A DNA stretch of 64,000 nucleotides. Source: Typha latifolia (taxonomy: Eukaryota; Streptophyta; Magnoliopsida; Poales; Typhaceae). This document shows positions 12,651-24,678 of this stretch, in pieces (the first letter of the stretch is position 1; each line of letters starts with the position of its first letter). The translations under genes were made by a program, and so were the position numbers. Under the pieces are notes generated by a model, which ran no database searches, was not told the origin of the DNA, and worked only from the letters and a program-made list of their open reading frames with translations. Location: contig CM034102.1 in the NCBI GenBank assembly GCA_019914945.1, positions 5,321,501 to 5,385,500 of the forward strand, in the 5' to 3' direction.

Positions 12651-15600
12651 TAGCGGTGAGCTAAGGAAGAAGAGGAAAAAGAGGAAGAAGAGAAAGGGAA
12701 AAAAGGATCTCCCCTCCCTTAGCCAGTCAGCTCGGGGAGGGGAGAGAATAAACCTAGCCGGCGACGACGATGAGGGAAGAATCCCTTCTAAAGGGAGGGA
12801 ACACCTGTGCCAAACCTTATCAGATTTAGGGTCGGCGCAGAGGAAAACTTTCAAAACCCAAATCGAACCCTTATTTTACTACATTCTAATGAAATGAGTT
12901 CCTACCCTATTTACTTGGATAAATTAGGGTTAAGGTGTAAACCATCAAGCTTGAATTGTTCTCTTTCACTTTGAGCCTATTTACTGAGCTTGACTTAAGC
13001 TTTTGTTAATAAAATCAATAATAATATGTATTAACCTACCACCTCTCTATATTTATTTATCTAAATTTGCTAACCTCTCTTCTAGGGTTCGGTTCTACAT
13101 GCATGAATATAATTTGAAATGTGGAAGAAGAATAAATTTTTATGGATTCCTAAGTGCACGAAAAGCACGTGAAGGCCAACATTATTCCATGTTTCATACT
13201 AGCTAGCATATGCCCGAATATTTGGTAGGAGTCCATGACAATGATATGCCAACAAAATGCGACAAGCATTGAAATCAAAAGAGAAATCCATTAAAGGGAC
13301 ATAAAATTGTAACATTTGCAAGTGGGAGATTTCTTCTTTCTTAGTCTAAGTTTGATCATCTTCCATTTAAATGAGATTTAATTCCATGTGTTGCAAAATA
13401 AGATTCCTAGGGGGTTTTATATAATTGATTGAAAGAGAGAGAAAGGAAAAAAGAAATATGGATTTATTTATTTATTTTTTGATAGATTCAGGTCAGATTT
13501 GATTCCACTTAAAGTAGAATAATATAGGGTAGAATATTAATGTATGCTAATTGATTCACAAAGCACGTGCTTAAATATTTTAGAGTTGAATTGGATTTTA
13601 ATACAATCATCAGTTAGGGCTCAATGATTTCAGAACAAGTTTGGGCCGGATCCTCTGGGCTGAGGCCTAACTCCTTAATTAATATTCACTGGAGGAGATT
13701 CTTGGGGAGAGAGAGAGAGAGGTGGTGGCTTTGCACTAAGAGTAGACCATTAATTCAAACATAGCAACCCAACTAACCTAAATTATATTTAGACCTACTA
13801 AATTATGATACAGTATCACTTACATCCTCTAAAAAAAAGAAAAAAAAAAAAGCCTGAGGCCCCTGAATTATTTAAATGTTTTAGAATGACTCATTTGTTA
13901 ACCTATTGTTTTATTTTCTGTCTAAATTTGACATGTGACTAATTTTTTTGCACTCATTTGTGCTGACATTGCTCTCCTTACTTCCCAATCTTATACTAAG
14001 ATATTTATAATTATATTGTCTCGCTCTCTATCTTTGTTAATTATCCCTCTCCCTTCTCTTAATATCTATTATTCTCCTTGCTCTCAATTTCTTCTTTTTT
14101 TCCATTCACACAATATTTCTCACTCCCAATACCAAGTTCTACACTAATATTACTTCCAATTACTCATTTCCTCTTAATCTTTATCTTCTTTGTTTTGAGG
14201 GATTCATAACTTTCAAATATTACAACAATACAATTTAGTACACAAAAGAGAGAGTGATAGAGTGACAACTCTTTAACACAAATCTCATACTCGACTTACA
14301 TTAGACAGCACTACAAATAAAACAAAACATTAAACTCAATAGCAGGCTAGGAGAGGGGAGCGGAGGAAGACATAGGCGAATACTAGGAAGCTCTCTAGAA
14401 GACCTAAGAAAAATGCTGTTGAAACCCTAATCTCTTATCAAACTTAGTCCTTTCTCTAACAACCCAGATGTGTATATAAGAAGAATTAAGGCAATTTTAT
14501 AAAATTAACTTTGTCTAACAGCATAATCTCCTATAGAAATTATGATAGTTTAGGAGGTTCTAATGTCATGTTTTTATTTTCTTCAAGGGAATAAGTGATA
14601 TGAAGTCTTAACTCAGGGGGATGAGATGTAATATAGCCTAAATTTAACTGATAGCTTAGTTGGTTTACCATTTTTTAAATTCAAATAAGAAAGCTATTTA
14701 AAAAATGGTAATGTGCTCATAATTGCATATACTAGAATGTCAAAACGAGTCATATGAGATATACATCTTAGAAACCTGATCACAAGAAAGACACGTGAAA
14801 TAGATTTTGAACTCAATTTAGCCTGACACATGCTTAACTAGAATGATCTTTTTGTTTTTCTCCTTTCCTCACAAGTTCTTGCTTTGAAGCAATCAGCTTG
14901 CTTATTGTTGTTGCACACCCTTGTCCTTTCTCTACCAAATATTATAGGATCAATGAGTACACAATTGCTTCTTCTCCTTTCAATATTTAAGATTCTCAAA
15001 ATAGTATTAAGCATGACAAAATCATGGGGACCTTTTGGCTCAATCATAAAGTAAAAGAAAAGGATTAGGCAAAGGCGTGCGAGTCTAGTTATTATGTTTA
15101 ACTTTTGAACGCAATTAAGACTTGTGGAGCAGTCTAGATTATTCCTAATCATGACCAATTAGTGGTTAAAATATTACACGTTTCGGTCTCTTGATGGGTC
15201 AAGATAAGATGGAATATGACCCACATTGAATGGTAATAATCCAAATTATTATAAGGCTCCAAATGTGTCAATAGGTATGAGACTATGATGTGCTTTTAGT
15301 CGTTTGCATCCAGGCATTCACAAGCATGTCCTTTTCTCACCTTACTTCCTATCAGTCAAAGGGAAGTTCTCATAGTTTCCTATAGTTGATTCCTGAATGA
15401 TAAAAGTATGAAAGCAACAATTTGAAAAATGAGTAAACTTTTCATACAGACTCCACTATAATGAGATGAGCAAACTTTGAGCTGTTTATATTTATCTAGC
15501 AATGATATCAAATAACAAGAATATGAGAATTATAACTGAAAAATAAATACTACGTACCATCCTGAACTGGTCGTATATATTCACTTATCCATCATGCTGG

Positions 15601-16234
15601 TGTGACTACTTCGTGGTGTATGAGTGTGCATGCATGAACATTCTTGTCTCTGAATGCCGGGTTCATTGTATCATGCCTTCAGATCTTTATCAATTTCTTT
15701 CCATAGAATGGAATATTAGTGTTATAATATAACAACTTGGGACTAAAAAAAAGGAAATAAACAATCATCATCATCGTGTGGTCGGCATATTTCCACTTTT
15801 AGAATTTTTTTTTTTTGGGGGGTTGATGTTCCCTTTTTACCTGGGGCGGCTATTTAGTCTAAAGAAAGGTTAGCATCGTCCACCAATATCCTTATTATAT
15901 CCATTAAATTGCATGACCCAAATGACTATCTATGTATGCTCTATGAAGCAAAGAAGAAGATTAAAGCAAGCCAAGTTGCACAACTAGAAATAGCTTCTCC
16001 CTCACAAGTTCAAAAGAGAAGTTAAGACATCGCTATATATCCATCAACTTGTGTGAGATATAAGTTATTGAGAGAAAAAAAAAAGTATATATGTATAACT
16101 TTAGAAACTAATTGTACTCATGGAAGAATCGGATATAGATATGTTCAATGGAGTGGAGACCTTAAATAGAGATGATATACTTATATTTCCAAGAGGGTAG
16201 CAAATCTATCCCATGGTCAAGCTAAGCCTTCTTA

Positions 16235-16259
16235 GCATGCATGCATGCATGCATGCATG
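16235..16259. repeat. GCAT tetranucleotide array (tandem RY-type motifs)
   Basis: Six uninterrupted GCAT units form overlapping palindromic CATGCATG words. CATGCA is the RY/Sph element bound by B3 factors such as ABI3 and FUS3; whether this copy regulates anything is unknown. It lies about 1 kb from the 3' end of the VQ gene. Confidence 0.85.
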
Positions 16260-16438
16260 GAGTAGTTGAGAGTGGAAAGAGGAACAAAGATGACGTAAAT
16301 GATAAGATGAGCTGCAATACTTAAAATAAGAGTTCGAGTACTGAAGATCGTGTTTGTCTCTGGCTCAGCCCACGGTGTTGAGAAGAGGTTTGCCAGAAAA
16401 TGGAGTTGGATTGGTACGAGAAAGAAAACTTATTTGGT

Positions 16439-16440
<2 letters not shown>

Positions 16441-16480
<40 letters not shown>
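16441..16480. repeat. (TA)n microsatellite
   Basis: About 20 uninterrupted TA units. Confidence 0.97.
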
Positions 16481-16484
<4 letters not shown>

Positions 16485-16786
16485 CAGAGACTACTTAGGA
16501 TTAAATAGGACAGAGTTCATATCAGAGACTACTTATGTAAACCCTGTAACCTTTTCTTTTGATCTCTTCTAAATCCCAGATATAGCTATCCTAAATCGCA
16601 TATTAATAAGTTTTTTTTTAAAGAAAAAGAAAAAAGAGCACATACTAAATTTAAAATCATTTTCTAGAAAACATGAGAAGAAAATTCCTTGTCATCACAT
16701 TGAGATTCGTGCCCAGATCATTCGAAAAGGACAAAAATTTGGCAGCCCTCGGATCATTTCAGACATACCCCCTCGCGGAGTTTCTC

Positions 16787-17218
16787 TCACTCCCCCCGCT
16801 GCTTCTGCTTAGGGGAGCAGAGCGGGAAGAGCGGGAGTAGCTCCGGCGGCGCGGCGGCACTCCGGGGAGACGGGTGGAGATAGAACCCCTTCTCCGCGAT
16901 CGCCCTCTCCTCCTCCGATGCCGCCGGCGGCGAGAAGAGCGGCTCCGATCCCAAGGGGGTGACAGGACTAGGGATCGGCGACTTGCCTGCGGACCGGTGG
17001 TGGATGTCGAGGTTGCGCAGGGTGGGGCCGCGGCGATCCTGGAGCTTGAATGCTTGGCGGCGGGGGGCGACGGCGGCGGGGGAGGGGAACGGCGGATGGC
17101 GGGACTCGACCGCTGCGGCGCCGGTGAGGCGCTGGACGAGGTCGCGGAAGGTGTGAGCCTCGGCTTGGACGTAGGTGGTCGGGGAGACGGAAGGGTTAGG
17201 GTTAGGGTTTCGGTCCAT
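16787..17218 (-). CDS. VQ motif-containing protein, 143 aa
   Basis: Intronless gene of 143 residues. The VQ signature FRDLVQRLTG is at 24-33, preceded by TTYVQAEAHT, which fits the VQ4/VQ11/VQ31-like subgroup. VQ proteins bind the C-terminal WRKY domain of group I and IIc WRKY factors in the nucleus, and several in this subgroup are MPK3/MPK6 substrates (family knowledge). In line with this the protein has multiple SP sites (FPSPAA, IPSPVTPLGS, FSPPAA, LHPSPRS, LCSPKQ) and the conserved C-terminal ELLPLFPLCSPK motif. The N-terminal NPNPNP is encoded by a telomere-like repeat. Upstream on the minus strand is a (GAA)n-type leader repeat. The start is the first in-frame ATG and gives the family-typical N-terminus. 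Confidence 0.93.
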   Translation of the reverse strand: MDRNPNPNPSVSPTTYVQAEAHTFRDLVQRLTGAAAVESRHPPFPSPAAVAPRRQAFKLQDRRGPTLRNLDIHHRSAGKSPIPSPVTPLGSEPLFSPPAASEEERAIAEKGFYLHPSPRSAAAPPELLPLFPLCSPKQKQRGE

Positions 17219-19126
17219 GGTGGAGTTTGTTTTGATCTCTAGTAGATGCTTAGGGTTTAGCGAGAAGAAGAAGAAGAAGAAGAAGAAGAGATAGAGAGAA
17301 GGATTTGGGAGGTGACAGGGGATTTTAATTTAGATGTTGCGAAGAAGTGAAGAGGAGAAAACGATGGGAGAGGAGAGGAGAGAGAGACTGACTGGTGTGA
17401 GCGTGAAGTATTTTGACTTAACTCATTAGTTATTCTGAATGAATCTATAAGCAAAATTTATTCATTAAGTTTACTCTTTTCTTTTCTTTTGAATAGGGAT
17501 AAATATATTTTCTAACATTAAAAAAATATATCCAATTTTATGAATAGGGCATGGAAAGTGGTACCACACTAAGACTATTACTAGTAGGATATCATGAGTT
17601 ATCAGTGATGGCTAGTGAGAGATAACACTGTTGCAGCGCTAGGGTTGGTATGTCAGAATCAATAATTATTTGTCTCATCATCTAACTTCGAAATTTGAAG
17701 ACAAATTAGTTCCATATATGTGTACCAATTTAGAGCAGTTTGCAATGAAAAGTAATCTATCAGTTTTCTTTTTGCGTCAGTACTCAGTTCGTTGTAGCTT
17801 CACTAAATCCGTAGATAAAATTGTTTTTAAATTCGTTTGATGTCAGTAAGTTCACAGCAACTTTAACTGTGCAAAATTATATGTTGATTTTTTTTCTTTT
17901 AAAAAAAAAACGGTATGTTTATTTAATTTCTGAGGTATTTGCGCTAAAAGCATGATTTTGATTTTTGTTTCTTTTAATTTTTTAGGCTCATCTTGGTTTT
18001 CCTTACCAGTGGGGGGTTTTTTATTTTTATTTTTTTAATTTTGATCTTCGAGATGGGTCCGATAGTTGAAATCTGCAATTAATGATTTTAAATAAAATAT
18101 TAATTCTATTTTATAATTTTATTAATAGATTTTTTTGTTGTAATTTACAGTTATTAAATATTAATAATTTTATAAGTTTTGTAGTTTTATTATGAAATTT
18201 ATAGTATTGAACACCTTATTTTTTGTTTTTTTATATTATAAATTGTATTTAATATCCACGTCAGAGTGATATAATAATACGAAAAGATCAGATTGTATTA
18301 AATAGTAGGCTTCTCTAATCTCTCTTCACTACGGGCAAAAATTAGAAGAAAAAATAAAAATAAAAACTTGGGATGCAAACAAAAAAAAAATATCAAAATA
18401 GATCTGACCAAAAATAAAAACAAAAATACACTGCATTTTTAATGCAAAGCACTGTTAATTTTTCGTTCTTTCTTTTTTGTTTTTTGGGTGGGTAATTTTA
18501 GAGGAAAAGAAGCCCGTCCTCTGCACTACCCTATACAAGAGAATCCTGTCTTGTCTGTAGTAGTAATATTCTTCATTCCTTCATATTATTTTTCTTAAAA
18601 ACTCTCATATTATAGCCTCGACAGATTAAGTTTTTTAATCCAAATAGTACAAGAAAAATAACATTTCAATTTGTCACAGAAGTATCAACAAAACAGGTGG
18701 GAAGAGCACTATTTTTCTTGTACTGGGAATTGATTGATCTCTAATGACTAATGAACTAACTCTTATTAATAACCAGTCTTCCCCACAATAGAGATGAATA
18801 AAGTTGAAATGATATTTTCCTTGCAAACAGAGCACAATCTTGAAAATCATCCTGAGTTTAGGATTGCTAGCTTCTACAGTACAAGAGGCATTGAACTTGA
18901 AAACATGCAAAAATTATTGCTAAATACTTTATCCCATTATGTTTCTGACTGCTGCTTATCTGAATGATATCAAAATCTTCAGATATATAATTAACAGGAA
19001 ATCTGAGCGTTTGATCACATGCTAACTGCAGGCAGGCAGCTGCTGTAGAAGCTAGAACAGAAGCTTACAGAGACTATCGGAGTTCAGAAAAAACTTTGTT
19101 ATGACCTGAAGTAGAAAGGCTCACTA
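17219..19126. other. Intergenic region between the VQ and PPR genes
   Basis: Starts with the VQ gene's 5' leader, including a GAA/CTT trinucleotide repeat (about 17262-17289), and continues as AT-rich DNA. Around 18080-18440 is a repeat related to 62480-62720 (see repeats). No gene is supported. Confidence 0.55.
18080..18440. repeat. AT-rich dispersed repeat, diverged relative of 62260-62720
   Basis: Shares with the 62-kb segment, in the same order and orientation, TTTACAGTTATTAAATAT-like blocks, a GATATAATAATACGAAAAGA / AATATAATAACACAAAAAAG block, GGGCAAAAATTAGAAG / GGGCAAAGTTAAATAA and a terminal ATAGATCTGACC / ATAGGTCTAACC segment. Similarity is low; family unknown. Confidence 0.45.
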
Positions 19127-22100
19127 TCATGCTTTACCACCCCTCCGGCTCACTGATCTTTGGCGAGGAATTGACTGCGCTGCCATCAGCGCAACCCTAA
19201 TGGGCTCTGACGGAGAAAAACCTTGTGCTTGCATCAAATTGTGCATCCTTTTTGCATCTTCTACAAGCCCACCTGCCAGAAGACCACTTACTATCCTTTC
19301 AATCTGATCAGCTCTCAGCAACTTCTTCCTGCCTTCCAAAATCTTCAGCGATTTGCGAGCTTTCTCAGCCTGTTGTGCCCTGGAGTACATATCACAGAGG
19401 CTGACATGAATTTCAAAAGGTGCTTCTCCCATCTCGGCTATCTTGCTTAGAAGTCGTTCTGCCTCTTCCACTAGCTGTAGCCTACCCAACCAATCCACCA
19501 GGACAGTGTTCGTTGCAATCCCAGGTTGAAAGCCATCCTTCTCCAGCGTCAGCAGCAGGTCTAAGGCCTTGTCTAACAGGTTCCTCTTCACGTATGCCAT
19601 CATCATGCTAGCAGTGCACCGATCATCTGGCTTGTGGCCTGATTTCATCATGTGATCAAAGTGGCCACGGGCTTGATCAGGATCGCCTGCCTGCCCATAT
19701 GCTTCCACAAGCAACGTGAATGACTCCAAGGTCGGCTGTATTCCGGCAAATTGCATTGTGTTCATGATCCTTTGTGCCCCGTCAACCTGGCCACGCTCGG
19801 CAAATGCCTGTAGTAGCTCCATGTAAATTTCCTTGGTAGGTTTGATGTCCCTCACCTCCATTTCCCTTATCAACATCTCACCTTGCTTTGGGAGGCCGGC
19901 CTTTACATAAGCAGTGATAATTGAGTTATAAATCTTCAAATCTGGTTGGAAACCTTCTTTCCTTAAGTTATCAAATGCATCCTTTGCACGATCAAGGTTT
20001 CCTGCCTTGCTATACATGTGGAGTAAAGTGATGGATGTCAGGATGTCGGGCACAAGACCCCCTTCAGTCATTTTATGAAGAACCCTCTCTGCATCCTGAA
20101 TGTGATCTGCTTTTGCATGGAAATCTATTAATTTGAAGTAATCATGAATGCTAGTCTCAAAAGATTCTTCAGTTAGCAGGATTTCAGCAATCTGCAAATT
20201 AGGTAGGCACATTAGAAAAATCACAAGTGAAATTAATCTGGCATGACCAAGGGCAAGTATATATGTACTATATGAAGCAAAATCATGCCTAAGCTAAGAA
20301 AATGAGATAGGATATTTTGTTAATTAAGAATTTCTTTTTAATGATCAAAGTAGCTAGAGTAGATCCAAGTATTCAACAATTTATGTAAAGGACAAAAAGA
20401 AAAAAAATATTGCAACAGTATTTAAAAAGAAAAATCTGAAACAAGTAAATTAAGTTTGCCCTGAACATGCCTATAGGTAAGGTGACCTGAATCTACAAGC
20501 TTTTCTATTGAGACAACACCATGATATATTTGAAAGAAAGGAGAATTTTGGGAATACCAAAGTTATTGACAAAAGAAAGAATAACTGCATTTATACTTCC
20601 ATCCTGGAAAGTCATAAGATTGTTGCTGAAGTGCTGGAAAAATGGGTAGCTTGATAACCTAATCCGAATGTAAAATGGACAATTGGACATTTATTTTGCT
20701 AACGTGGCATATTTACCAAGCACATCCCATACCATACCATTTCAAATATGAAAGGGAATGATAATAGGAATGCGTGAATCATGGTACCTGGACAATACTC
20801 TAAGATGTAAATTTAAGGCTAAACGAACTTCCAGACACGTGACAAGCGACAAGTGACAGCAGGACTTGAATCCTAGACAAGTACATAAATTTAATGGCAG
20901 CTAGCACACAACTGCTGCAAATTTATACATTAAAGAGCTTTAGTGACAGCACTTGCTCTCTTTTCAGGTTATCTAGGCAAACAATTATTAGCTCTCACTT
21001 GCTTCTTTCTCCGTTTCTTTTTTCAAATCTACCATAGCATTTGAAGATTCTCCTGAAGTTGAGATTTTTCACTTCTGAAAAGTTTCAAAATGCTCCCCAT
21101 CCTAGTAACTCAAATTTACTCATTGATAAAAATAAATCTCGTGTTGTATAAAATCACTTTCTTTCTGATTATGAGAAGAATGATATTATTCAGAGAACCA
21201 CAATAAGAAGTATAGTTGTCAGGGGTTTATTTTCTCCTGGTACACAAGGTCTGAACCATTGCACACTATCACTGTGGAACAACAAGGTGCAGGCTACATA
21301 TAGGATCATAATATTCTATCATATTGCGCATCTATAAATCATTTGCATCACACTTGCTGACCAGTAGCCCCATTCAGCCATCTTTTTTCCCATGCATTTA
21401 CTTTGTTCCCTTCTGATCATAGCAGGATTCAGTATTCACAGAATGCAACTGACTAACAGATGGCTTATGGAGACACATAGGATCACACTTACAAACATCT
21501 AGCTAAAAGAATCACAACAACATTAGACATGCTTCTTAACAGTTATAAACCACAAGTGACAGATGTCTGTCTTATAAGCAAAGCAGTCAAAAAGAATCGA
21601 AAGGCTTCCTTCATGAGACAACAAGATGATGGTTGGATTTGTTTGAAATTAGATGACTATCAAAGATAAGGAAACCGAACAAAACTTCAAAAATAAATAA
21701 ATTTGGTACATAGTAACTCGTTGTGTTTGACAAGATAAAGAGGCACTTTAGATTGTGCAACGTGGTTGATGGAGCATTAGCTCTCACTAAGACTGTCAGA
21801 TGTCTGCAGTGGATTACTCATATCCTACTGAGAAAATGCTAAGTTAGCTAACTATACATTAAGTATGTACTAGTCATTGTTTTGGGAAGGCAGGTAGTAA
21901 TTCATGTTCCACTCTATGATATAAGAAATATCTAAGCTTTCATCTGCCATTTCCTTCAATCGCAGCTCTCGAAACTTCACAAGTTAAAGAAGTTGTTTGA
22001 GTGAAGGGTCTTTGCCTTTAGCCAATATAAGTTTAATATTGTCCTAATCCCTGAGTATAAATGTTAACTGACACTATCTCCATGGATCCACATAAAAAGA

Positions 22101-23241
22101 CGAGTGCTCCAGTAATTTGCAAAGATAAAACAATAAATTTGTGGAACAGATTTAACAAACAGCAATTAGCAAAACTGACCTTTGAATACAGATTCAAATT
22201 CTTCTCTTTGATCCTATCAAGCAATGCAAGCCAATCAACTCTCTTCGGCCCTAAGAGCTCCTTCCATTCTGCTAGCACAGGCACTGGATCATCCTTCCTC
22301 GCATTCAAACCAAGCATCATCTCCTCAACCTTCTTGCATTTTCCCTCAACAGGCTGCGGCTCCTCCGGCACAAAGTGCTTCTCCGCCTGCTCAGCCCTCT
22401 CAGCCACCTCCGCCCACTTCGGATCGGACAAATCTAACCCATATATCTTATACTTGATCTTCCCCTTCCTCTGTGGCAAAGCTGTCACCTTTGGCCCTCC
22501 ATTACTCCCTTCCGTCAAATAGGAGCCCGAACTCACGTCCTTCTCTTCTTCCTCCAGTTTCCGCCCCTGCTCCAGCATCTGATCCAGGCTGCGGTAGAAC
22601 TCGACCTCATCAAGCTTTTCTCTTGCCCACTTAAAGCGGAGCTCGCGGAGGAGAGGACCGCGCATCCCAACATCTGCGGCAAAGCGGCACATTTCTTTAA
22701 CCTCATCGCAGTGGAGGTACTTCCTCAGCTCGGCGCGTATCCGATCCCTCCGCATCGCCTCGTGGACCGAATTGCTCACTTCCCAAATGGTCTTCCACAG
22801 ATCCTCGCTTAAATCCACCGTCGAGTCCATAAAAGCTGCGTCCGAGCCGGAACCGTCCAATTTGGAGACGACCTTTTGGCAAACTACAAGAAGCATTCCA
22901 TCGAGCACATCACGGGTAATGCCAGGGAAGGCGTCGGAGAGCTTACCACGGATGGCCCAGACGAAGCGGGAGAGGAATTCGTTGGTGGGTTCGTCGTCTT
23001 CCTCCGAGATGGGAGTTTGGTCGGGCTCGGATTGGAGGATTTCCGAAGGAGGAGACGGGGACGGGATTGGGGGCCGGGGCGGGGTGGGAGCGGGGTAGTA
23101 GAAGATTGCCCATGGAGCAATCGGATCGGGGAAGGAGAATGTGATGGAGAAGGGGCGTGGTTGGGAAATAGGCGATGGAGGAGAAGGTAGATTGGAGGAT
23201 TTCTTCTGGGGTGGGATATAGAGGAAGAAAAGAGGGCTCTC

Positions 23242-23243
<2 letters not shown>
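19127..23243 (-). CDS. P-type pentatricopeptide repeat protein, about 700 aa, N-terminus frame-disrupted
   Basis: Exon 2 (20191-19127) encodes 354 residues with about nine degenerate 35-residue P-class PPR motifs, for example IYNSIITAYVKAGLPKQGE and SFTLLVEAYGQAGDPDQAR, with no E, DYW or SMR domain. Exon 1 ends at 22180 (LYSK|IAEILL, GT..AG intron of about 2 kb). It encodes an acidic-basic region with EFLSRFVWAIRGKLSDAFPG and DLWKTIWEVSNSVHEAMRRD, conserved in this subfamily. That frame is open upstream to a stop at about 23350 but contains no ATG before about 22896. The only good ATG (23243, MRALFSSSISHP...) lies in another frame that stops at 22884. P-class PPR proteins bind organellar RNA; the Ser/Pro-rich N-terminus suggests plastid or mitochondrial import. 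I suspect similarity to the At1g19520/NFD5-type PPR group but am not certain. Confidence 0.88.

Positions 23244-23246
<3 letters not shown>

Positions 23247-23282
<36 letters not shown>
23247..23282. repeat. (GA)n microsatellite in the PPR 5' leader
   Basis: About 18 GA units directly upstream of the ATG at 23243 (CT-rich on the coding strand), with a second shorter GA run at about 23294-23306. Confidence 0.95.
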
Positions 23283-23284
<2 letters not shown>

Positions 23285-23724
23285 CCTAAACCCAGAGAGA
23301 GAGAGATGAATACTAGAAATAGGAACAGAAATGGATTGGGCCTGGATCAGGTCACTCATGGCATGACGGCACCAGTTAGGACTTGGGATAGCATTTTCAT
23401 CATATATGCTTATGGAGAATAAATCCCAACCTCGCGTTATGAGATTTTTCGTTCTCAAATTAAATCTATTTTTTAACTTTTTTTTCCTGAGGAATATGTA
23501 AGTTTCTACTGGACAAGGAATATGGCTTCCGCTTGACAACTTCGACCTCGAATCAAAAAAGAAGATTGAGAGAGATTGAGAGATCGAAGAAGGTATAAAA
23601 TATCAATATTCTTCCATATGGGTGCCCTCTAAATATTAAATGCTAACTAAACATTTAAAAATATTAAAGATAATCCTAACACAACATGACTTCAAAGTTT
23701 GAAATTTTCGTCGAAACTCCAAAT

Positions 23725-23998
23725 ATGTTCTTTAGTTTGAGTGTTTAAATGCTATTGAACAAAGGCTACTCTTGGATTCAAGCATTCAAATATCATCGGT
23801 CGAGCATTTAAATGTTTTGACGAAGATTGCTCTTGAGTTTAGGCGTTCAAACGTTGTTGGCTTAGCATTCAAATGCATTGAGAAAAATTGCTCTTGAATT
23901 ATTGCATTCGAATACTATTGCTCGGATATTTGAATACCTCAATGAAGGTTGTTCTTATGTTTAGCCGTCTAAATGTGGTTAGCCAGGTATTCGACCAC
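23725..23998. repeat. Degenerate 61-bp tandem repeat, about 4.5 units
   Basis: Units aligned at 23782, 23843, 23904 and 23964 each start GC(A/G)TTC(A/G)AA and contain TTGCTCTTGA-TTTA, with strongly diverged interiors. A partial unit precedes at about 23725. No coding potential recognised. Confidence 0.75.
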
Positions 23999-24678
23999 AC
24001 GAGCCTTAAGATAGAAGTTCTCTAAAAATAATAAACAACTAATATTACGATAAATAGATTTGACCTAGCGAGCTCAATTTCTCTCATTAGGTAACTTGAT
24101 CGAACGCGAATGACATAATCTTTTAGTGTAGAATTCAAATTTTAATTTTGTTTATTCCAATGCGCTTAGTTTAACTTAAAATAAAATTTTATGAATCTAG
24201 GTCAAAATTTTCTATAAATAAAAGTTTGATTTTTTTATCGGATTAGGGTTTTGAATTTTTTTTGTTTAGTCTGTAAATAGTTATGGATGGTTCTCGCCAA
24301 AGGGATAATTCAATTTGATTTATTTTCTTAATAAAAGCTCGAGAGTTATCATACACTAATCACCGAATTAAAGTTTGACCCATCCCTTTAGAAGCTTCAC
24401 TGCATCACTAATCCAACCCAATTACCACTCAGAATTGAGAGTACGAAATACCAAAGCCAATAGCCATTAGGATTGAATATTTGCACTGAGTATTTTTTAG
24501 TAAAATTTCAAGGCAGGTTAATTGGACATCAAGTCACACCATTAAATTTCCACTTGTCTCTCAAAAATATAAAAAACAAAAACTTTTCCAAATAGTCCAA
24601 AGCCTTATATATATTCCTCTAATCTATATATATATAGACCTAATTAACACAATAGTCCATTTAATGATATTTTGAAGA

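Larger units (their letters stand above)
11123..16786. other. 5.6-kb gene-free region, repeat-rich
   Basis: Between the 5' ends of MGD1 and the 3' end of the VQ gene I find no supported gene. It holds a 22-bp minisatellite (12478-12650), a dispersed-repeat pair (11690-11810 and 14235-14330), a GCAT array, a TA microsatellite and long AT-rich stretches. Open frames at 12387-12854 and 14838-15158 look non-genic. Confidence 0.6.

Noticed and set aside
12387..12854. Overlapping minus-strand open frames (up to 155 codons)
   Set aside because: They are translations of a 22-bp minisatellite in rotating registers with low-complexity Ser/Pro/His/Arg content.
14838..15158. 106-codon minus-strand frame
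   Set aside because: Starts at TTG, has no conserved motif and sits in AT-rich intergenic DNA; likely chance.
22061..22522. 153-codon plus-strand frame
   Set aside because: Antisense shadow of the PPR exon 1.
23725..23998. CRISPR-like regular spacing of repeats
   Set aside because: Units are contiguous and degenerate without unique spacers; the host is a plant.
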